Below, piece after piece: positions 1 to 13,216 of a DNA stretch of 64,000 nt (its first letter is position 1; each line of letters starts with the position of its first letter). The position numbers and the translations under genes were made by a program. The notes under the pieces were generated by a model that was not told the origin of the DNA, ran no database searches, and saw only the letters and a program-made list of their open reading frames with translations. This stretch comes from Colletes latitarsis (Eukaryota; Arthropoda; Insecta; Hymenoptera; Colletidae), in contig NC_135144.1 in assembly GCF_051014445.1 (NCBI RefSeq), positions 9,424,001-9,488,000 on the forward strand, read 5' to 3'.

Positions 1-3000
1 TGGAATTTTTTAACGGATCAATGAAATAATTGATTTTAATATTCAATTACAAATGTGTTATAGAAGTGATTCTTAATTTGTGGTTTATGGACTTCAAAAG
101 GGTCATATTATATTGTAACAGTGGATCCATTCCGTTTGTGGCGTTACATAAACCGCGTTGTTTATGATACTGAAACATGGCTACCATTGGTCAAGAATGA
201 TGAACACCATCTGGCAACTATGAAACTGGTTCGAACCAGGGAGCAATTTTATCTTATTCTAATTGTGGACTTAGGCTAACGGAAATGACGCACGTCAGCT
301 AATAACAATAAGAATTTGATTTAACAAACAATTATAAATGTTCTGTACTATACAACATTCCATGCGTGAAAGACCTTCCCGGCTAGATGGCGCGATAAAC
401 TCATTGCCACCTCTGGATCAACTAAAGTAAAATCTCTAGAGAGTCGCTAGTAGCGATGGCTAGTGATAAGTTGATGATTAGAACTGTTATTTGTGAATCG
501 ATAATGTTCGTTTCCAATTATGGTGATTTTTCACATTGATTCGTGATTTTTCATGATCGCTGGGCTTTACACCATAATCTATATTAATACACCATAACCA
601 GTATAACGGCAAATAACTATAAAATAATTGCAAATGAATAGACTTATAATTTTTGCTTAGAATGACCTCCTAAACATGTTGGTAAATGTTGGTTTCGACC
701 TGGAATACCCTGTATATTCTTGTTAAAGTATATTTCTCCAGAAATACTTGAATTACACTAATCTAATAAAATAAACTGTAGAAAACTGATTCATTACTGT
801 TTCATAATTATAGAACCAAGCGTTCGAATAAACTTTTCTGCTGATATTTCGTGAGTTTTGTTTTGTCTAATGTGTTGAAGTGTGGCAGAATTAATTCAGT
901 TAATAATTACACGCGGAAGTTATTTAAGGGAGCTAGAAAAGATTAAAATTGTAGCTTTTCACGAAAGTAATGTAAGAATACTTGAAATAGCACTTAGATT
1001 TAATCATTCTCTTCATGCTATGATAAATTTTTTTAAAATCCCGATCGATATGGGCAAAATAAAAAAGAAAGACCACAGATGAAGCTTGAGGCAAGGTGCA
1101 AAGTAAAACGCGTTAAAATCTGATAACGAGTATTAAAAATCGACTAATTGAAATTCTTGAAAATAGTAGAGGGTCTACACATTACTAAGTTATTGTTATA
1201 ATTTAATTCTATCATGTTCTGGATACAATATTTGTGTAATTTGTTTGATAATGCCGGCTTTGTAGTTATGAATCAAGAATAAGTCAGTTTTCTGTAATTC
1301 TTCTTTTTTCAAATTTTTGATAAAATATTTCTTTGATAAAATATCGTTTCTTAACACAATTTCAAATATGGTATCGTTTTTCATTATTTTAACAGTAACA
1401 TAAAATTGAAAATTTTATAGTGGTTTTATAATTGTGATACGTAATGTATGGTTTATTTAACACATATATTTTATTTTCTTTCAAACGAATTACCGAATAT
1501 TCATTATGTTTATTATAATAGTCAACGAAATGTTGAACAAGATATTACAGAATTTGTTGTTAATAAATTTTGTTCTCTTTTAATGTAGTCTGTAGAAAGA
1601 CTTAAAATATGGCGTACGAAAGCTTTTTGGAACCACCGTATATTTTCTATCGATGATACTGAAACACAATGGCGTCTTTCCACCAGCGTCCACATTATTC
1701 CGACTTTCCTTACGAAAAAACAGATCAAATTGAAAAAGGGAATCGTTGTGTACATGATATTTCACACGTGAAATGTACTTTGTGTGATTGTTTGATTTTT
1801 AAGGGTCTGTAATAACAGACTTAGCCTAACATTATCACTGGTGAAGCTTCAGGGAGTAAACTTATGTTCGAAAGCCTATTTAGATGGGTGTTTATTGACT
1901 GAGACTCGCAGTAGTAACAGTGGTTCTATCCGTCAGCAGAACTGGCGAATCACTGTATGCGTAATAATCGTAATACGGACAATAGAAATCGCAATAAAAG
2001 GGATTAGAGATAGCTTGAGGTAGAGCTGACACGCGCATGCGCCCTCTCCAACGAATCCCTGTTGGTGCTTCTCTAATTACATTGATTTCTGTCTCGTCTC
2101 CGATTGGTTCGCGACTCGACTACCGTTATGCCGCCCATGCAGTGAGTTAATTATGGTAGGTAATATTCATGCAAACATGAAACAATCGAGATTATCTTTG
2201 CAATACTGACGAACTTGGAATTCACTGTAATTCTCCCAACTACTGCGAAACAAACACTTTTCCCTTACTGCTATTTTTAAATATTCCCTTCCCTTGCATC
2301 TGTCAAATTGTCAAACATTTATACCGAACGAAATAATACCCAACAAAACAAGTATCGGTAACAAATTAATAAAACTACAAGATCGTCCCATAAATTCGTG
2401 CCAAGTTTTGTACTGGAACTTAAAGCGATGATTCAAACTATGGAATTTTATAAACAACGGTAAATAGCTCGTTCTTTTTAAGCGAAGCCATTATATCGTC
2501 ACGATAAAACTTCTTTGATTTAAACAGGCTATTTAGAAATTAATCAAGTAATTTGCGTGTACACCTAAACATGTTTACAATCCTTTACAAACTACAGATA
2601 TACTTATATTGCCTGTCACAGTCTTCATATAAATAAATAAATTCCGTTAAAATAAATAAATAGTAAATGTATCAGATGCAATACGGGAACTAATCGTTTG
2701 ATTAAGAATTGAAGGTCAGTCGCTGAGTCAAATCATATACAATTATCTAATATATTATAAATAGCTACAAGGAATTAAAAATTATCGAAACTAGATCCTG
2801 TTGAGGTTTAAGATCTGAATCCAAGGCATTAATTCATTTTCCATATGAAATACATCATGAAATAATGGTGATGTTTTGAAATGGATTATTTTTCAAATAA
2901 TATTGAAAATTATTTGTAAAATAAGAACTTCCTACAAGAATAAGAAGAAAGAATAAGAAGAGAACTCATATTTTCAAATTCAAGCGTACGCCGCGTAAAT

Positions 3001-3401
3001 TAGAACGAAGATTCCAATTTTATTTCTATAGGCGCATGGACGAACAATAGTAAAAAGAAACTAAATGCTGGACAATAAGGATTCATAAATCCCCTCGAGG
3101 GTCGAACAATTTCGATTGACGTATGAGAAAAGAATTCCCGTGTAGATTGTTCAATGTGCGGTTGACCATGAATGCTCAAGATATTGGAAGATCAATATTT
3201 ATGCTGTTCGTAAATTCGTGTCTAACCCAAAACAATTTGTTCATAGAACGACGATACAATTTTTCTACAAGAACATCATTCGTAATTCTATTAATAATAG
3301 TTTAGAAGATGTTATAAAAATATTTAAAGTACTATTGTACACGTTGAATGTGCAAAATATTTTTGTTCGATAATTAAATAGTTAAAAACCTCGATTTATA
3401 A
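1..3401. other. AT-rich intergenic DNA
   Basis: No supported gene. A lone GAATACCCTGTATATTC near 700 looks like a fragment of a TIR element end. The small open frames at 882-1082 and 1522-1765 have no recognisable motif. Confidence 0.5.
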
Positions 3402-4323
3402 CAGTGTTGGGCAAAAAGTTAATCAACGACTGACGATTGAATTACTACTGTTAAATGCAATTAACAATTACGTTATTTTTAATTATTTATCGCAATTAAC
3501 ATTTCAATTTCTTTTAATTATTAGTTGGAATTAACGACTAAAGTAATAAATAAATAACTTTTCCCAAAATGACACATTAATTATGAGATTTTAACTTTGC
3601 TATACATTTTATGATTTTGAAAATGTTTTTTCTAGGAGTATTCGTACGATTTTCAGTTTAAATTGAGTATTAACTTCACTGACACTGTTCTATATTTATT
3701 GTAAAATTTTACTATATTTTAGTAACTATATCATGCAACATTATTAATTATCATTTCTCAAAAATGATAACCAATTTTTTAAGTTTCTTTCATTTTTACT
3801 ACTAACTATAAGTGTAGCTGTCTAAAATTAAGAATGGTGAATATTCTTTTTCGAAAATATATTTTTGGAAAAATTGAAATAATCAGTACATGTATTATTT
3901 GTTTAAAAAATATCATGTATAGATTAGCGAGGTTTCCCCGATAAAAAATATTTTAAATTCAGATATAATTCGTTTAATGTATAATTGAAAAAAAATCTGA
4001 ACTTCATCGATTCCTTAATAATACTGTTATGGCGATATTACGAAAAATATAAACATTTTCATTTACACATTTGTGTATTGTCGGTCTCGTTTGACGCCGT
4101 CGGTAGCTCGAATTAGCGCACAATTAAAATTGAGTAAAATACTAATCTAGATATAAATTTCGAATAACTTATTAATAAATACCAGTTTACGTATTACTCG
4201 ATAAGTAAAAATAACAATTTTAATTATATTGGAATGAAATATTCGAATAAATATCGCAAATAAATTGCCATACGTTGATTTTATTAATTATCTACTAATC
4301 GAATAAAATTTTGCCCATTTCTG
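3402..4323. mobile_element. Possible hAT-type TIR element
   Basis: Ends CAGTGTTGGGCAAAAAGTT and AAAATTTTGCCCATTTCTG form an inverted pair resembling hAT termini. The 8-bp flanks do not match, so no target duplication supports it. Interior is AT-rich and non-coding. Confidence 0.35.
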
Positions 4324-6151
4324 TGAGAAAAAAATAATTGCCTGGATACAGTGATAACATCCAGGAAAATCCTTTTATTATGTTGCTGTGACAAATTATC
4401 AAAAAGAACTTTGAACCTAATTAATCACTAACCCTACGAATAGTATCATTTTGTTATTTCTTTACTCTTCTTCGAAAAAGAATATTTACCATTTTTAATT
4501 TCTAACAACTATCGTTGTAGTTATTAGTAGGAATAATTGAAAGTAACGTGCGTTAAACAATTTCATTTTAAGGAATAAAAATTCTTATTCCCTAAAATCA
4601 AATTAAAACACTAGGGACAGCGTTTCGATACTCTAGAACAAATAAAAAAGTAAAATTTCTATACTATTTAATATTTTGTTCGTAACATTTATAAATTGCC
4701 ACTATTTTAATAATACATACATAAAAAACAAAACATAAGTTGTGCATACGATCGGAGATTTCAATTATTTGTTTTAATTGAGTTAAGCTTTCAAATATCT
4801 TGATTAAATAAGTTTATTTTTAAGGGAGTATTGTTATTTAGACTGCCCTTCTTTGGTTCGTTTTTTTAATGGTAGATAGGTTACTTTGTATCGAGATTTT
4901 CCAGATACGTATATTTATATTGTAGTTATGTACAATATTTTTTTCATCCAAAAATATTAAAAATTGTAGTTGTTATAGCTGTTTGTTTAATGGCTATTCT
5001 AAATAAGATGGCTTCCACGATTTCACTCGATCCTCTAATCTGATACAGAAAGGAATAAAGTATTTTCATTGGAAAGTATTTTTTGATACCTACCAAGAAT
5101 TAGGGAAAAGTCAAAATCTCGATAAATAACAAAATGGTGAAACTTTAAATTCAGAATTTATATTTTCTATGAACTTTTTAACATCTAACTGGTTCGTTAA
5201 GTATTGTCATTTTATTTTGTTTTCCCGTATTTAAAAATTTCTTTGAACTAGCACATTGCGTTTAAATGGAATTGCAACACCTGACGTAAATCACCTGTCC
5301 ATTTTGGCAGCTCGTTAAAATTTTTACAGTCCTCGAACGTGTTTTCGCAACAGTTGATGCGCGAAAAGCGTTTGGATTAATCACGACCGCTAATGCTCGT
5401 CGCGATTTCACGGTGCAATTACGAATAATAAGGTTCGATTAAAGAATTTCTGTTCCAGTGGTTGTAAACGTCTGCAGATGCCCTTTCACAGAGGGGCGTT
5501 ACAACGATGACAACGGAATTATCTCAAACCGAAGGGATGGGGGTGGTATTCCCACTCATAGTGGGGAATATCCGTGGAGTAGGGAGTACGGCCACCGAAC
5601 ATCCCTCCTCTCGATTTTCATACTAACCACCAGGAGAGAGTGGACGTTGCAAGCAAACAGGCTCAGATACGCGTGTTACCTGATATCGAGTCATTTTATT
5701 CTCCACCTTTCGGTTATTGTTTCGAAGTGCTTCCACACAATTTTACACCACTCGTGAATGGTACATGTAACACACACATACACGGTCACCCAAGGCCTAG
5801 CGCGCGTGCATTTATTCTCCTTTAAAATTTATAAAATCCGTAAATTTAAGATTCATTTCGATCCCGAAACTCGAACGTGAACTTTCAAAATTGTTCGATT
5901 GTGTCTAGAATAAGCAATGTTCAAAGTGATATGAACCACGATGGAAACGTTTTAACGCCGCCGGGACCATGTCCACGGGATTTCCAATTTCCACGCGAGA
6001 GTCAAACTTCGTTCGACGATGAGTTTTGATGAAACTGAGCCAAACAGTTGGATAAACAGTTCTTAAATTTTCTATCGTTCTCTAACGAGTTTTTCGAGTT
6101 TTTTTTTTTTGTTATCCCCGACGACACGGGACGCTACTCGTTGACGATTAA
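4324..6151. other. Upstream region of ro
   Basis: AT-rich to 5300 (with a relative of the 6791-7331 foldback at 4820-5180), then CpG-richer from 5300 to 6151, as expected around an insect promoter. I see no TATA box that I can assign. Confidence 0.4.
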
Positions 6152-6373
6152 ATGACGACGAAAGCGGAGGGACCGTCATCCCCGCGACGGTTTTTCGCCC
6201 GAATTTATGGTCATCTTGAAACGAAAACAGTCGAGAGTAATAATAACGATGATCAGAAAAGGCCTAAAGCGAAATTCAGTCTCGATTTATCCCCGGATAA
6301 CGTTTCTTGCGATAAAAATACGACGTCCGATGCAGACATCTCCTGTGATTCCCCGAATAACGAAATTATACAA
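6152..6373 (+). CDS. ro: rough homeobox gene, coding exon 1 (N-terminus)
   Basis: First inferred coding exon of the rough orthologue, 74 codons. It opens at an ATG after an oligo-T/CpG-rich leader and ends at CAA followed by a strong donor, GTAAGTAG, at 6374. It ends in phase 0, which fits the acceptor at 9340 without a stop. The protein starts MTTKAEGPSSPRRFFARIYG, followed by an acidic, Ser/Asn/Asp-rich stretch. The aromatic/basic SPRRFFARIYGHLE segment (residues 10-23) looks like a conserved short motif, but I cannot name it with certainty. Reading past the donor gives a hydrophobic 43-residue tail and a stop, which I take as intron read-through. Linkage to the homeobox exon rests on phase, strand and order, not on transcript data. 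Alternative: a separate small gene with a C-terminal membrane segment (117 aa, 6152-6505). Confidence 0.6.
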
Positions 6374-6790
6374 GTAAGTAGTCGTTTCATTTATTTGACA
6401 ATTATACATTGTATAATTGCATTAGTATCCTTAGCTTTGCTATTAATTTCTATCAAACACGCTTGTTTTTGTTCGATTATTCGCAAAGGGCAACACCTAT
6501 CTTAATACTCGCTATTTTTATTAACTATTTAATTCTTGTAATATCCGGAGCGAATCGCTAAATTTTTTGCTAACTGCTTTTTCTCCGAAGTTTTTAAGGT
6601 CGCCGTTAGTTTTTTATAGAGAAACATATATCCGTTTTAGACCTATCTTTTAACAGACATTAGGACCAATTTGGCAAGCACCGTTACAAGTACTTTTTAT
6701 TCCATTTAAATCTAAAAAAATAATTGAGGAAAATATTTCTTATGTTAAGGGAGTATTTTAGTCAAGTATTTCCTTGTTTTGGTCTATTTA

Positions 6791-7331
6791 AGGATTTTTT
6801 TTTACAAAAAAAGTATAAGTTTCTTAATTTCAACATTTTGTGTACGTATTTATTTATAATTTACGAATGGTGACAATTTTTTTAAAGTGAAAATAATCAA
6901 AAGTGACTGAATTATATATCATTGAACGAGAAAAATTCCTTTAAAAAAAATGGCTGACATGATTCCGATCATTCTACTTATTTGAAATGGAAAAATCAAA
7001 AGGGTTAGTATGATTGTAATTATGGTGTGAACCAAAGAGGAAAGAAAGTAGTGAAAATTTACAAAACGGCGGCACTTTGAATTTTGAATATCAATTTTCT
7101 TGGCTCTTTCAATGTTTAACGAGCTAAAAAAAACAATAAGTAAAACTCTTTTTTTTATAATTTCGGTTCACACCATAATCACAATCATACTAATCAGGAA
7201 TCCTTTTGGTTTTTTTATTTCAGATAAGCAGAATAGTCGAAAGTCAGTTTTCATTATTTTCACTAGAAAAATATGTATGCAAAATTTCGAAATTAAGAAA
7301 CTTATACGTTTTTTGTAAAAAAAATCCCTAA
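6791..7331. repeat. Foldback element in ro intron 1
   Basis: Inverted arms about 6791-7034 and 7147-7331. For example, TTAGTATGATTGTAATTATG with GGTGTGAACC on the left matches GGTTCACACCATAATCACAA on the right, and AAGTATAAGTTTCTTAATTTC matches GAAATTAAGAAACTTATACG. A diverged relative of the left half lies at about 4820-5180. Confidence 0.7.
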
Positions 7332-8737
7332 AAAGTAATTATTGATCTTTTAAAAATGTTAATGTTAGCTGTAATCAAACTCATCCCAATCTTCAATTTT
7401 CATTTCAAATGTGTACAATGGCTGAAATCATGAAAACCATAAGATGATGTCTTTTTGTTTTATTTTGTACATATTTGACAAATATTAATAAATATGTGAG
7501 ATATTTTGATAACAAAAACTTGTATATTCTCTTGCTTAAAAATTATCAAAAAGGAACACACATTTTACAGTAAAATACCTCTTTAACATTTTAATTGCCA
7601 CGTCACTCATATATGGGCGAAAGGATTTTCCAGTATAGAACTAGAAAAATTAATTTTCAAGTTGAGATGTTGAGAGAAATAAATTTGGACAGGATTTGTA
7701 TATTTTAGCAAGGTTAAAAAAATAAGCATTGAAACAAATTTTAGATTATATAGTTTATAATAGTCTAAAATCAAAATTTTACTGTTAAAGAATAGTATAC
7801 AATTTTGATCTAATAGTGAACGTGTTAAAGAGAATATTTTTCATATTGTTTTAAACGTACAACTAATGAAAAACGTAAAAAAACTACGTAAGATTTAAAC
7901 ACAGCAATAATTATAAAGCAATCGAAAAAGAAATATTTTGCTGTGTAGACGTCCATAAAAAATATAAAATAAAAATTTTGCATTCTAAGTTTTGTTTTCG
8001 AGAACATCTTTCGGATAAATATGCGATTAAAAATGCAGTGATGAGATTGTTATTGGTACTGGGTGTATTTGTTAACACTTTATGCAGTACTGATATAAAA
8101 TCAGAATTGTGTGTTATTCAAATTACTTTGTAAACTTGTTTATTCGCATAATTATTCGAATCGTTTTAATTACTTTATTTTATATATTTGAAAATCGATC
8201 CTCCGTGTTGTATGAATTCTCTGTTCCGATTAAATCCGGTATTATTATTCATAAAGAATGAGTTCGTGTCAGAAATTCGGAGGCATATAAATTATAAACG
8301 CATTGAAACACGATTATTTATTAACGGATGGACGACGTCTTCAAAATTGCATATGTTTATGAAAAATCGAGTCTAATTCTCAAATCATTTCAAGACATTT
8401 TTTAGAATGGTTTGACACGAGGGTGTCAATTTGAAACTACACAATATTATACTTTCCATCAAAACACCTTACTATCTACCTTACTTTACTAGTGCCCCTA
8501 TTACCCCCATTAGTGCCCTGATTCTTAAATCTGTAATGAAAGATATGATATTACGAAGCTTTTGAAAGCAAACAGACGTTTCAATTTTTTTAAACCGATT
8601 TTCTCGAAAACGAAGCTTTGCATGAAACTGTTTTATTGTATATTTCCGATTTATTTTTGCACGAAAAATGATCTTCTTTCAAACTATACCTCGATTCATA
8701 TGTACTAGGTGTTTCAGAAATACATATAAATACTTAA

Positions 8738-8947
8738 CCCCTTAACGCTCATGCCAGAGTCTGTTTGAAAAACGATAATTGTTTAATTTAACGGTTTAAG
8801 GGATGACAATATTTGTTTTCCTTCAAATTATACGTTAGATACAACATTGTAATTAACAAAAACCGAACTTTTATATAGTTTAGAAACAAGTTCAATATAG
8901 AAAACTGATCATTCTTGGTCAACCTGAAAAATATGAGCGTTGAGGAG
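8738..8947. mobile_element. piggyBac-type MITE
   Basis: TTAA target duplications at 8734-8737 and 8948-8951 enclose 210 bp with short inverted ends: CCCCTTAACGCTCATG at left, and ATGAGCGTTGAGGAG at right (reverse complement CTCCTCAACGCTCAT). No coding capacity. Confidence 0.65.
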
Positions 8948-9340
8948 TTAAAGAGCTGAATCTACACTTTAAAGAAAGTAAACAAACGTCATACGAACGT
9001 GTGTCCTATACACCATAGTTCTTGAGTTATGAATGATTATAGAAAATGTTTGCCTTGTGTATCGTAACTATAAAACCACTCTGTAATTGTCAATTTTTAT
9101 ATGTTATTGTTAAAATAATGAAAAGCAAAGTATGCCATATTTGAAATTGTATTAAGAAACGATATTTTGTCAAGGAAGGATAAATTTTATTCTATGGTTT
9201 CTGAACGAATTTTAAATCTGTAGAATAAACAAACGTTGAATAGTCGCCTAACAGATATAGAAACAGTATCTCCCTCGATCACTATATGTAAATGTGATAA
9301 ACCAAAAGTGTACAATTTGTCAGGATAATGTATTGCGTAG

Positions 9341-9599
9341 GTATCAGGCATGGAAGAGACATTTTCGGGGCGAATCGAAAAGCAGAACACCAACGAAACG
9401 AGCATACTAATGAACGAAGGAAAAGAAGAAAGCGCTGATTTCTCAACTATAAGGTTGCCATTCTTTCACGGACTTTTTCCCAGAGTACCCAGCCTCCCCT
9501 TGTCGCAGATCACATATCCGCCTACGTTACCACCACACTTTCATAATTTGCCATACCATCCGATGCCAGAACATTATTTGCAAGGATTCTCTGCGTTCT
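9341..9599 (+). CDS. ro: rough homeobox gene, coding exon 2 (Pro/His-rich linker)
   Basis: Second inferred exon. The acceptor is the TAG ending at 9340 and the donor is GTGAGTAC at 9600, a near-consensus site. The exon is 259 nt: 86 codons plus one base, and that base joins the TA at 12982 to make Leu just before the basic run that precedes the homeodomain. The protein is rich in Pro, His, Leu and Tyr (for example SLPLSQITYPPTLPPHFHN), as is common N-terminal to homeodomains. An in-frame ATG at 9350 could start a shorter 221-codon form if exon 1 is not used. A second good donor (GTAAGTGG near 9649) lies downstream, but its phase would put the homeobox exon out of frame, so I rejected it. Confidence 0.75.
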
Positions 9600-10282
9600 G
9601 TGAGTACATACATTCTCCTACCCTCGACTGCATTAAAAATACAGTAGTAAGTGGTAGAAGAAACGCAGTATATTTAGAATACTATGATGGTATTTTGGAA
9701 TACCGAATTATCTGAAAAACTACTAACGTTATTTAATTTGTAACACAGAAAATAACAGGGAATTACCTCTTAATGACATTTGTGAACGGAGTAAATCATT
9801 CGATCTATTTATTTGCATATTAACGTTACTGTTTCGTGTATATATGTTTCGATCGTTTCTAAAATTAGCAATATGACATGAAATTTTATTCAGAATACCG
9901 AATTGGGAAGGATTCCTTTCCTAAAATGTGAATCAACAAAAACAAAAGAGGAGGAGAGAGAACGTAGACTTTAATAGTATATTTTTGTATTTCAAAGATT
10001 CTGCTTTAATTTTATACTCTTATTTTCATGCATCTGAATCATAAATATTAAATTTTTCCGAGAAAATAACTCATTTAAAAAAATCTAATGGTTTATTTAT
10101 ATAAGTTTTTGCAAAACTAAGTTTCTTTTCTGTAATATTTGTATCGATGTAGGGTGTTTTCCTTGTTACTCGTGTGAAATAGCCTGAGTTTCTAAGTTCA
10201 TTTAATATTGTTTTCCAATATTGTCCTTTGGGTAATAAAGAGATTTACATTATCCACTACGTATTCTATACTATCATAAGTA

Positions 10283-11716
10283 GACTGCGGATGTTTATGC
10301 AAATGCATATGTTTCTAGGAAATAGATAGAAGAGTGAAACCTAAATAGAAGTTTGTTTCATCACTAGAGGTCCTTAAAAATATATTTTTTATTTTGCATA
10401 TTTTTTACAAAAACATATGTCGAAACATACTGCATATGTCATATACAGGGTGTTCGGTCACCTCTGGGAAAAATTTTAATGGGGGATTCTAAAGGCCAAA
10501 ATAAGACGAAAATCAAGAATACCAATTTGTTGATGGAAACTTCGTTAAAAAGTTATTAACGTTTAAAGTTCCGCTCGTACCGAATTTTTTTCTCGAAAAT
10601 ACGCAAGATTTCGGGGGTATGTCTATTCGCCAAAAATGATTGTAATTGACCCCCACAAACGAAAATAATTTTTGCAAAACGATTTGAAATGTTTTAATTT
10701 CGCCGAAAAATTTGTCCACATTCCTGAATTTTTTTCTCAAAAATGCGTAGAATTTCGGGGGTATGTCTATTGACCAAAATGATTGTAATTAACCCCTGCA
10801 ACCGAAAATAATTTTTCAAGAACGATTTGAAATTTTTTAATTTTCAGGGTAACAGATAGTTATGGTCAGACATTATATTTTAAGTAATGAATTTTTTCTC
10901 AAAAATGCGTAGAATTTCGGGGGTATATCTATTGATCAAAAATGATTGTAATTAACTCCTGCAACCGAAAATAATTTTTTTAGACCGATTTGAAATTTTT
11001 GAATTTAATTGTTAATAAGTTTTTAACAAAGCCTCCATCAACAAATTGGTGTTCTTGATTTTCGTCTTATTTTGGCCTCTAGAATCCCTCATTAAAATTT
11101 TTCCCAGGGTTAGTCGAACACCCTGTATGTTTATTACATTTCTTTTGATAAAATTAATACATATATGGGCTTCTGAACACCTATTTCAGTCTACTAATTC
11201 AACGTTTATATACGATAGTCGTGATAGAAATGACAACATACCTATTTGTATATTTCGTATTTACCTATAGTGAATCATTAATGGTAACAGTTCATAGATG
11301 CTACGAATAGTATTAATTAGTAATTCTAAATTATTCTTGGCAAATAGATTCCACGGAAACGAATTTTAAGAGGTCAGATTGTTAAAGAACGTAAAACAAT
11401 TAAAGCATGCTACTTCACGAAATTCAATGCCCCAATCACATCATGTAATGTTGAGCGTCCGGTTTCAGCTTATAAATTGACTTTGAGTGATAAACGTCAT
11501 CAACTAACTCTTGACAAAATTGAAAAAATACTCGTAACATATTATAATGTAAATTATAATTGACTATTATTATGTTTAAGTAATAAAATTATTTGAACGT
11601 AGTTTGAATATACATATTTTGCATAGTCCTGTATATTTTGGCACATTATTGATACATATTTGACATATGTCACTCACATATTTTGACACAGTTTATTGAC
11701 ATAAACATCCGCAGCC
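10283..11716. mobile_element. Older TA-flanked TIR element interrupted by a younger one
   Basis: Ends TA-GACTGCGGATGTTTATG at left and CATAAACATCCGCAGCC-TA at right, with TA flanks as in IS630/Tc1/mariner-type elements. The CAGGGTG element 10446-11125 sits inside it. A matching end (ATAAACGTCCGCAGTCTA) occurs alone at about 39807. Confidence 0.5.
10446..11125 (-). mobile_element. CAGGGTG TIR element, copy A
   Basis: Starts CAGGGTGTTCGGTCACC and ends GGTTAGTCGAACACCCTG, flanked by TA on both sides. TIRs of about 100 bp include GGGAAAAATTTTAATGGG and AAAATCAAGAATACCAATTT. The interior is a tandem series of diverged units of roughly 120 bp (TTTCGGGGGTATGTCTATT ... AATGATTGTAATT). 680 bp, no transposase, so non-autonomous. 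Orientation is opposite to copies C-E. Confidence 0.8.
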
Positions 11717-12981
11717 TAATCATAAGTATACTACGTAAATAGATGTATTCCCAACGTTTCGTAATATATTTTATTCTGTTTAGATCGGAAGTTATTATTA
11801 TCGACAGATGAATTGAAAATTCGTTTAATATCCATTTTCTTATCTATTTTTCTCTATTTGAATTGGTTTGATAATAGCTTATGTTTGAGTATTTTGCTCT
11901 TCACCTAAAAGTTTGACAGTGGCACGTGTTATTACAACAAGCATACGTATACGCGCGCGTTTGAGAGGATTTATCCCGCTTCGCCACCTCGTAGCGATAT
12001 TGTGATGAGATTATGAAGCACAGTTGGCCGCATCTCAATATGGAATATACATCGCTATATTTCCTCAAACCCAACTCTGTTCGCCTGCCCCTTAAGCTGT
12101 TGTCACAACAAGGCAGACAAAGAATCATCGATTCGCTAAATAAAACATACAGTATAAATGCAGCACACGAATGTAACTGTTAAGATTTTCAGCTTTAATA
12201 TATTTCCTTTTATAATGAACATTTTTGTTAATGGAGTCTCTTATGAACCACTGAAAAAATCGATTTTTGCTTTTTTTAATTGTCTTAAAGAACATACTTT
12301 CGAAAATATATTTGCAAAGGGTTGTGCTTCAATTCCTAAAAATAATGAAGCTGTAAATATAATTACAGTTGTTCGAAAGATCAAACACAAAATTTTTATT
12401 TTTTATATTATTTAGCCTCCGAAATAGAAAGATAAACGTGAAAAATCGATAAACAAACTATAAAATATTGTCATTTTTTGTTCTAGTATCTGCAATAGCC
12501 CAATTCATTTCTAGTAAACAAAATGGCTGCAATCATGGACACTGTGGAACTTTTTTACTGTGAAATTTTTTAGAAGCGGCAATATTTGTTTTTTAACTCA
12601 ACAAATTTTAGAATATTATTCAAACAGGTGTAAATAAACCTTGTAAAACTGCAAAAAGTGTTATGGGACAGATCAAATATATGATTTGAACTATTCAATA
12701 CTTGCTAAAAAAAGTTTTCTTATTCTCTAATTTACATCGATAACATTAAAATTACGGTTCGTCCACAAATATCAATCTGTAACAAGTTATTTGCTCTTAT
12801 TATTCGTGATATTACAAACTATTCAATATTATTACTTTTGAAGATTCTTCCATATTCCAACTTATCGATAGTATTCCATATATGGTGTTTTTCCTCTACT
12901 ATGAATTCGATGTAAGAATATGCACAGTAACGTGCAATAGAATGTTTTATTCTAAACAATTTGTATGTTTATGTTGGACAG

Positions 12982-13216
12982 TAGCTCGCAGAAGGAGAAA
13001 AGAAGGACGACCACGAAGACAAAGAACAACTTTCAGTGGTGAACAGACATTAAGACTAGAAGTCGAGTATCGAAGAGGGGAATATATTTCTAGAGGACGA
13101 AGATTTGAACTCGCTACGTCTTTATGTCTCACAGAAACACAAATCAAAATATGGTTTCAAAATCGACGCGCCAAAGACAAAAGAATTGAAAAGGCACACC
13201 TTGATCAACACTATCG
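12982..13216 (+). CDS. ro: rough homeobox gene, homeodomain exon
   Basis: Encodes the DNA-binding homeodomain of the rough family, a nuclear transcription factor that in Drosophila acts in photoreceptor R2/R5 specification. The acceptor is GGACAG ending at 12981. The donor is GTAACT at 13217, splitting an Arg codon (CG|G). In the 298-aa model the homeodomain spans residues 171-230. Visible hallmarks are Phe8, Leu16 and the recognition helix TETQIKIWFQNRRAKDKR with Gln50 and Asn51. The flanking RRRRKEGRPRRQRTTF and RIEKAHLDQHYR are what identify rough rather than another ANTP-class homeobox, since Drosophila rough has nearly the same RIEKA-DQHYR extension. Reading through the donor gives an immediate TAA, so splicing is required. 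The neighbouring introns are each over 3 kb and full of repeats. Confidence 0.95.

Larger units (their letters stand above)
6374..9340 (+). other. ro intron 1 (inferred)
   Basis: AT-rich DNA with no recognisable exon. It contains the foldback element at 6791-7331 and the TTAA-flanked MITE at 8738-8947. The GT donor (GTAAGT) and AG acceptor frame it; the acceptor has a weak pyrimidine tract. Confidence 0.55.
9600..12981 (+). other. ro intron 2
   Basis: Contains a nested pair of TIR elements (outer about 10283-11716, inner 10446-11125). The remaining sequence is AT-rich with no exon that I can support. Confidence 0.75.

Noticed and set aside
168..250. tRNA gene suggested by GGTTCGAACC at about 230
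   Set aside because: The T-arm would be a bare palindrome with poor stem pairing, and no acceptable A box, anticodon arm or acceptor stem could be laid out around it.
9600..9715. Alternative ro exon 2 ending at the donor near 9649
   Set aside because: Its phase would put the homeobox exon out of frame at either available acceptor.
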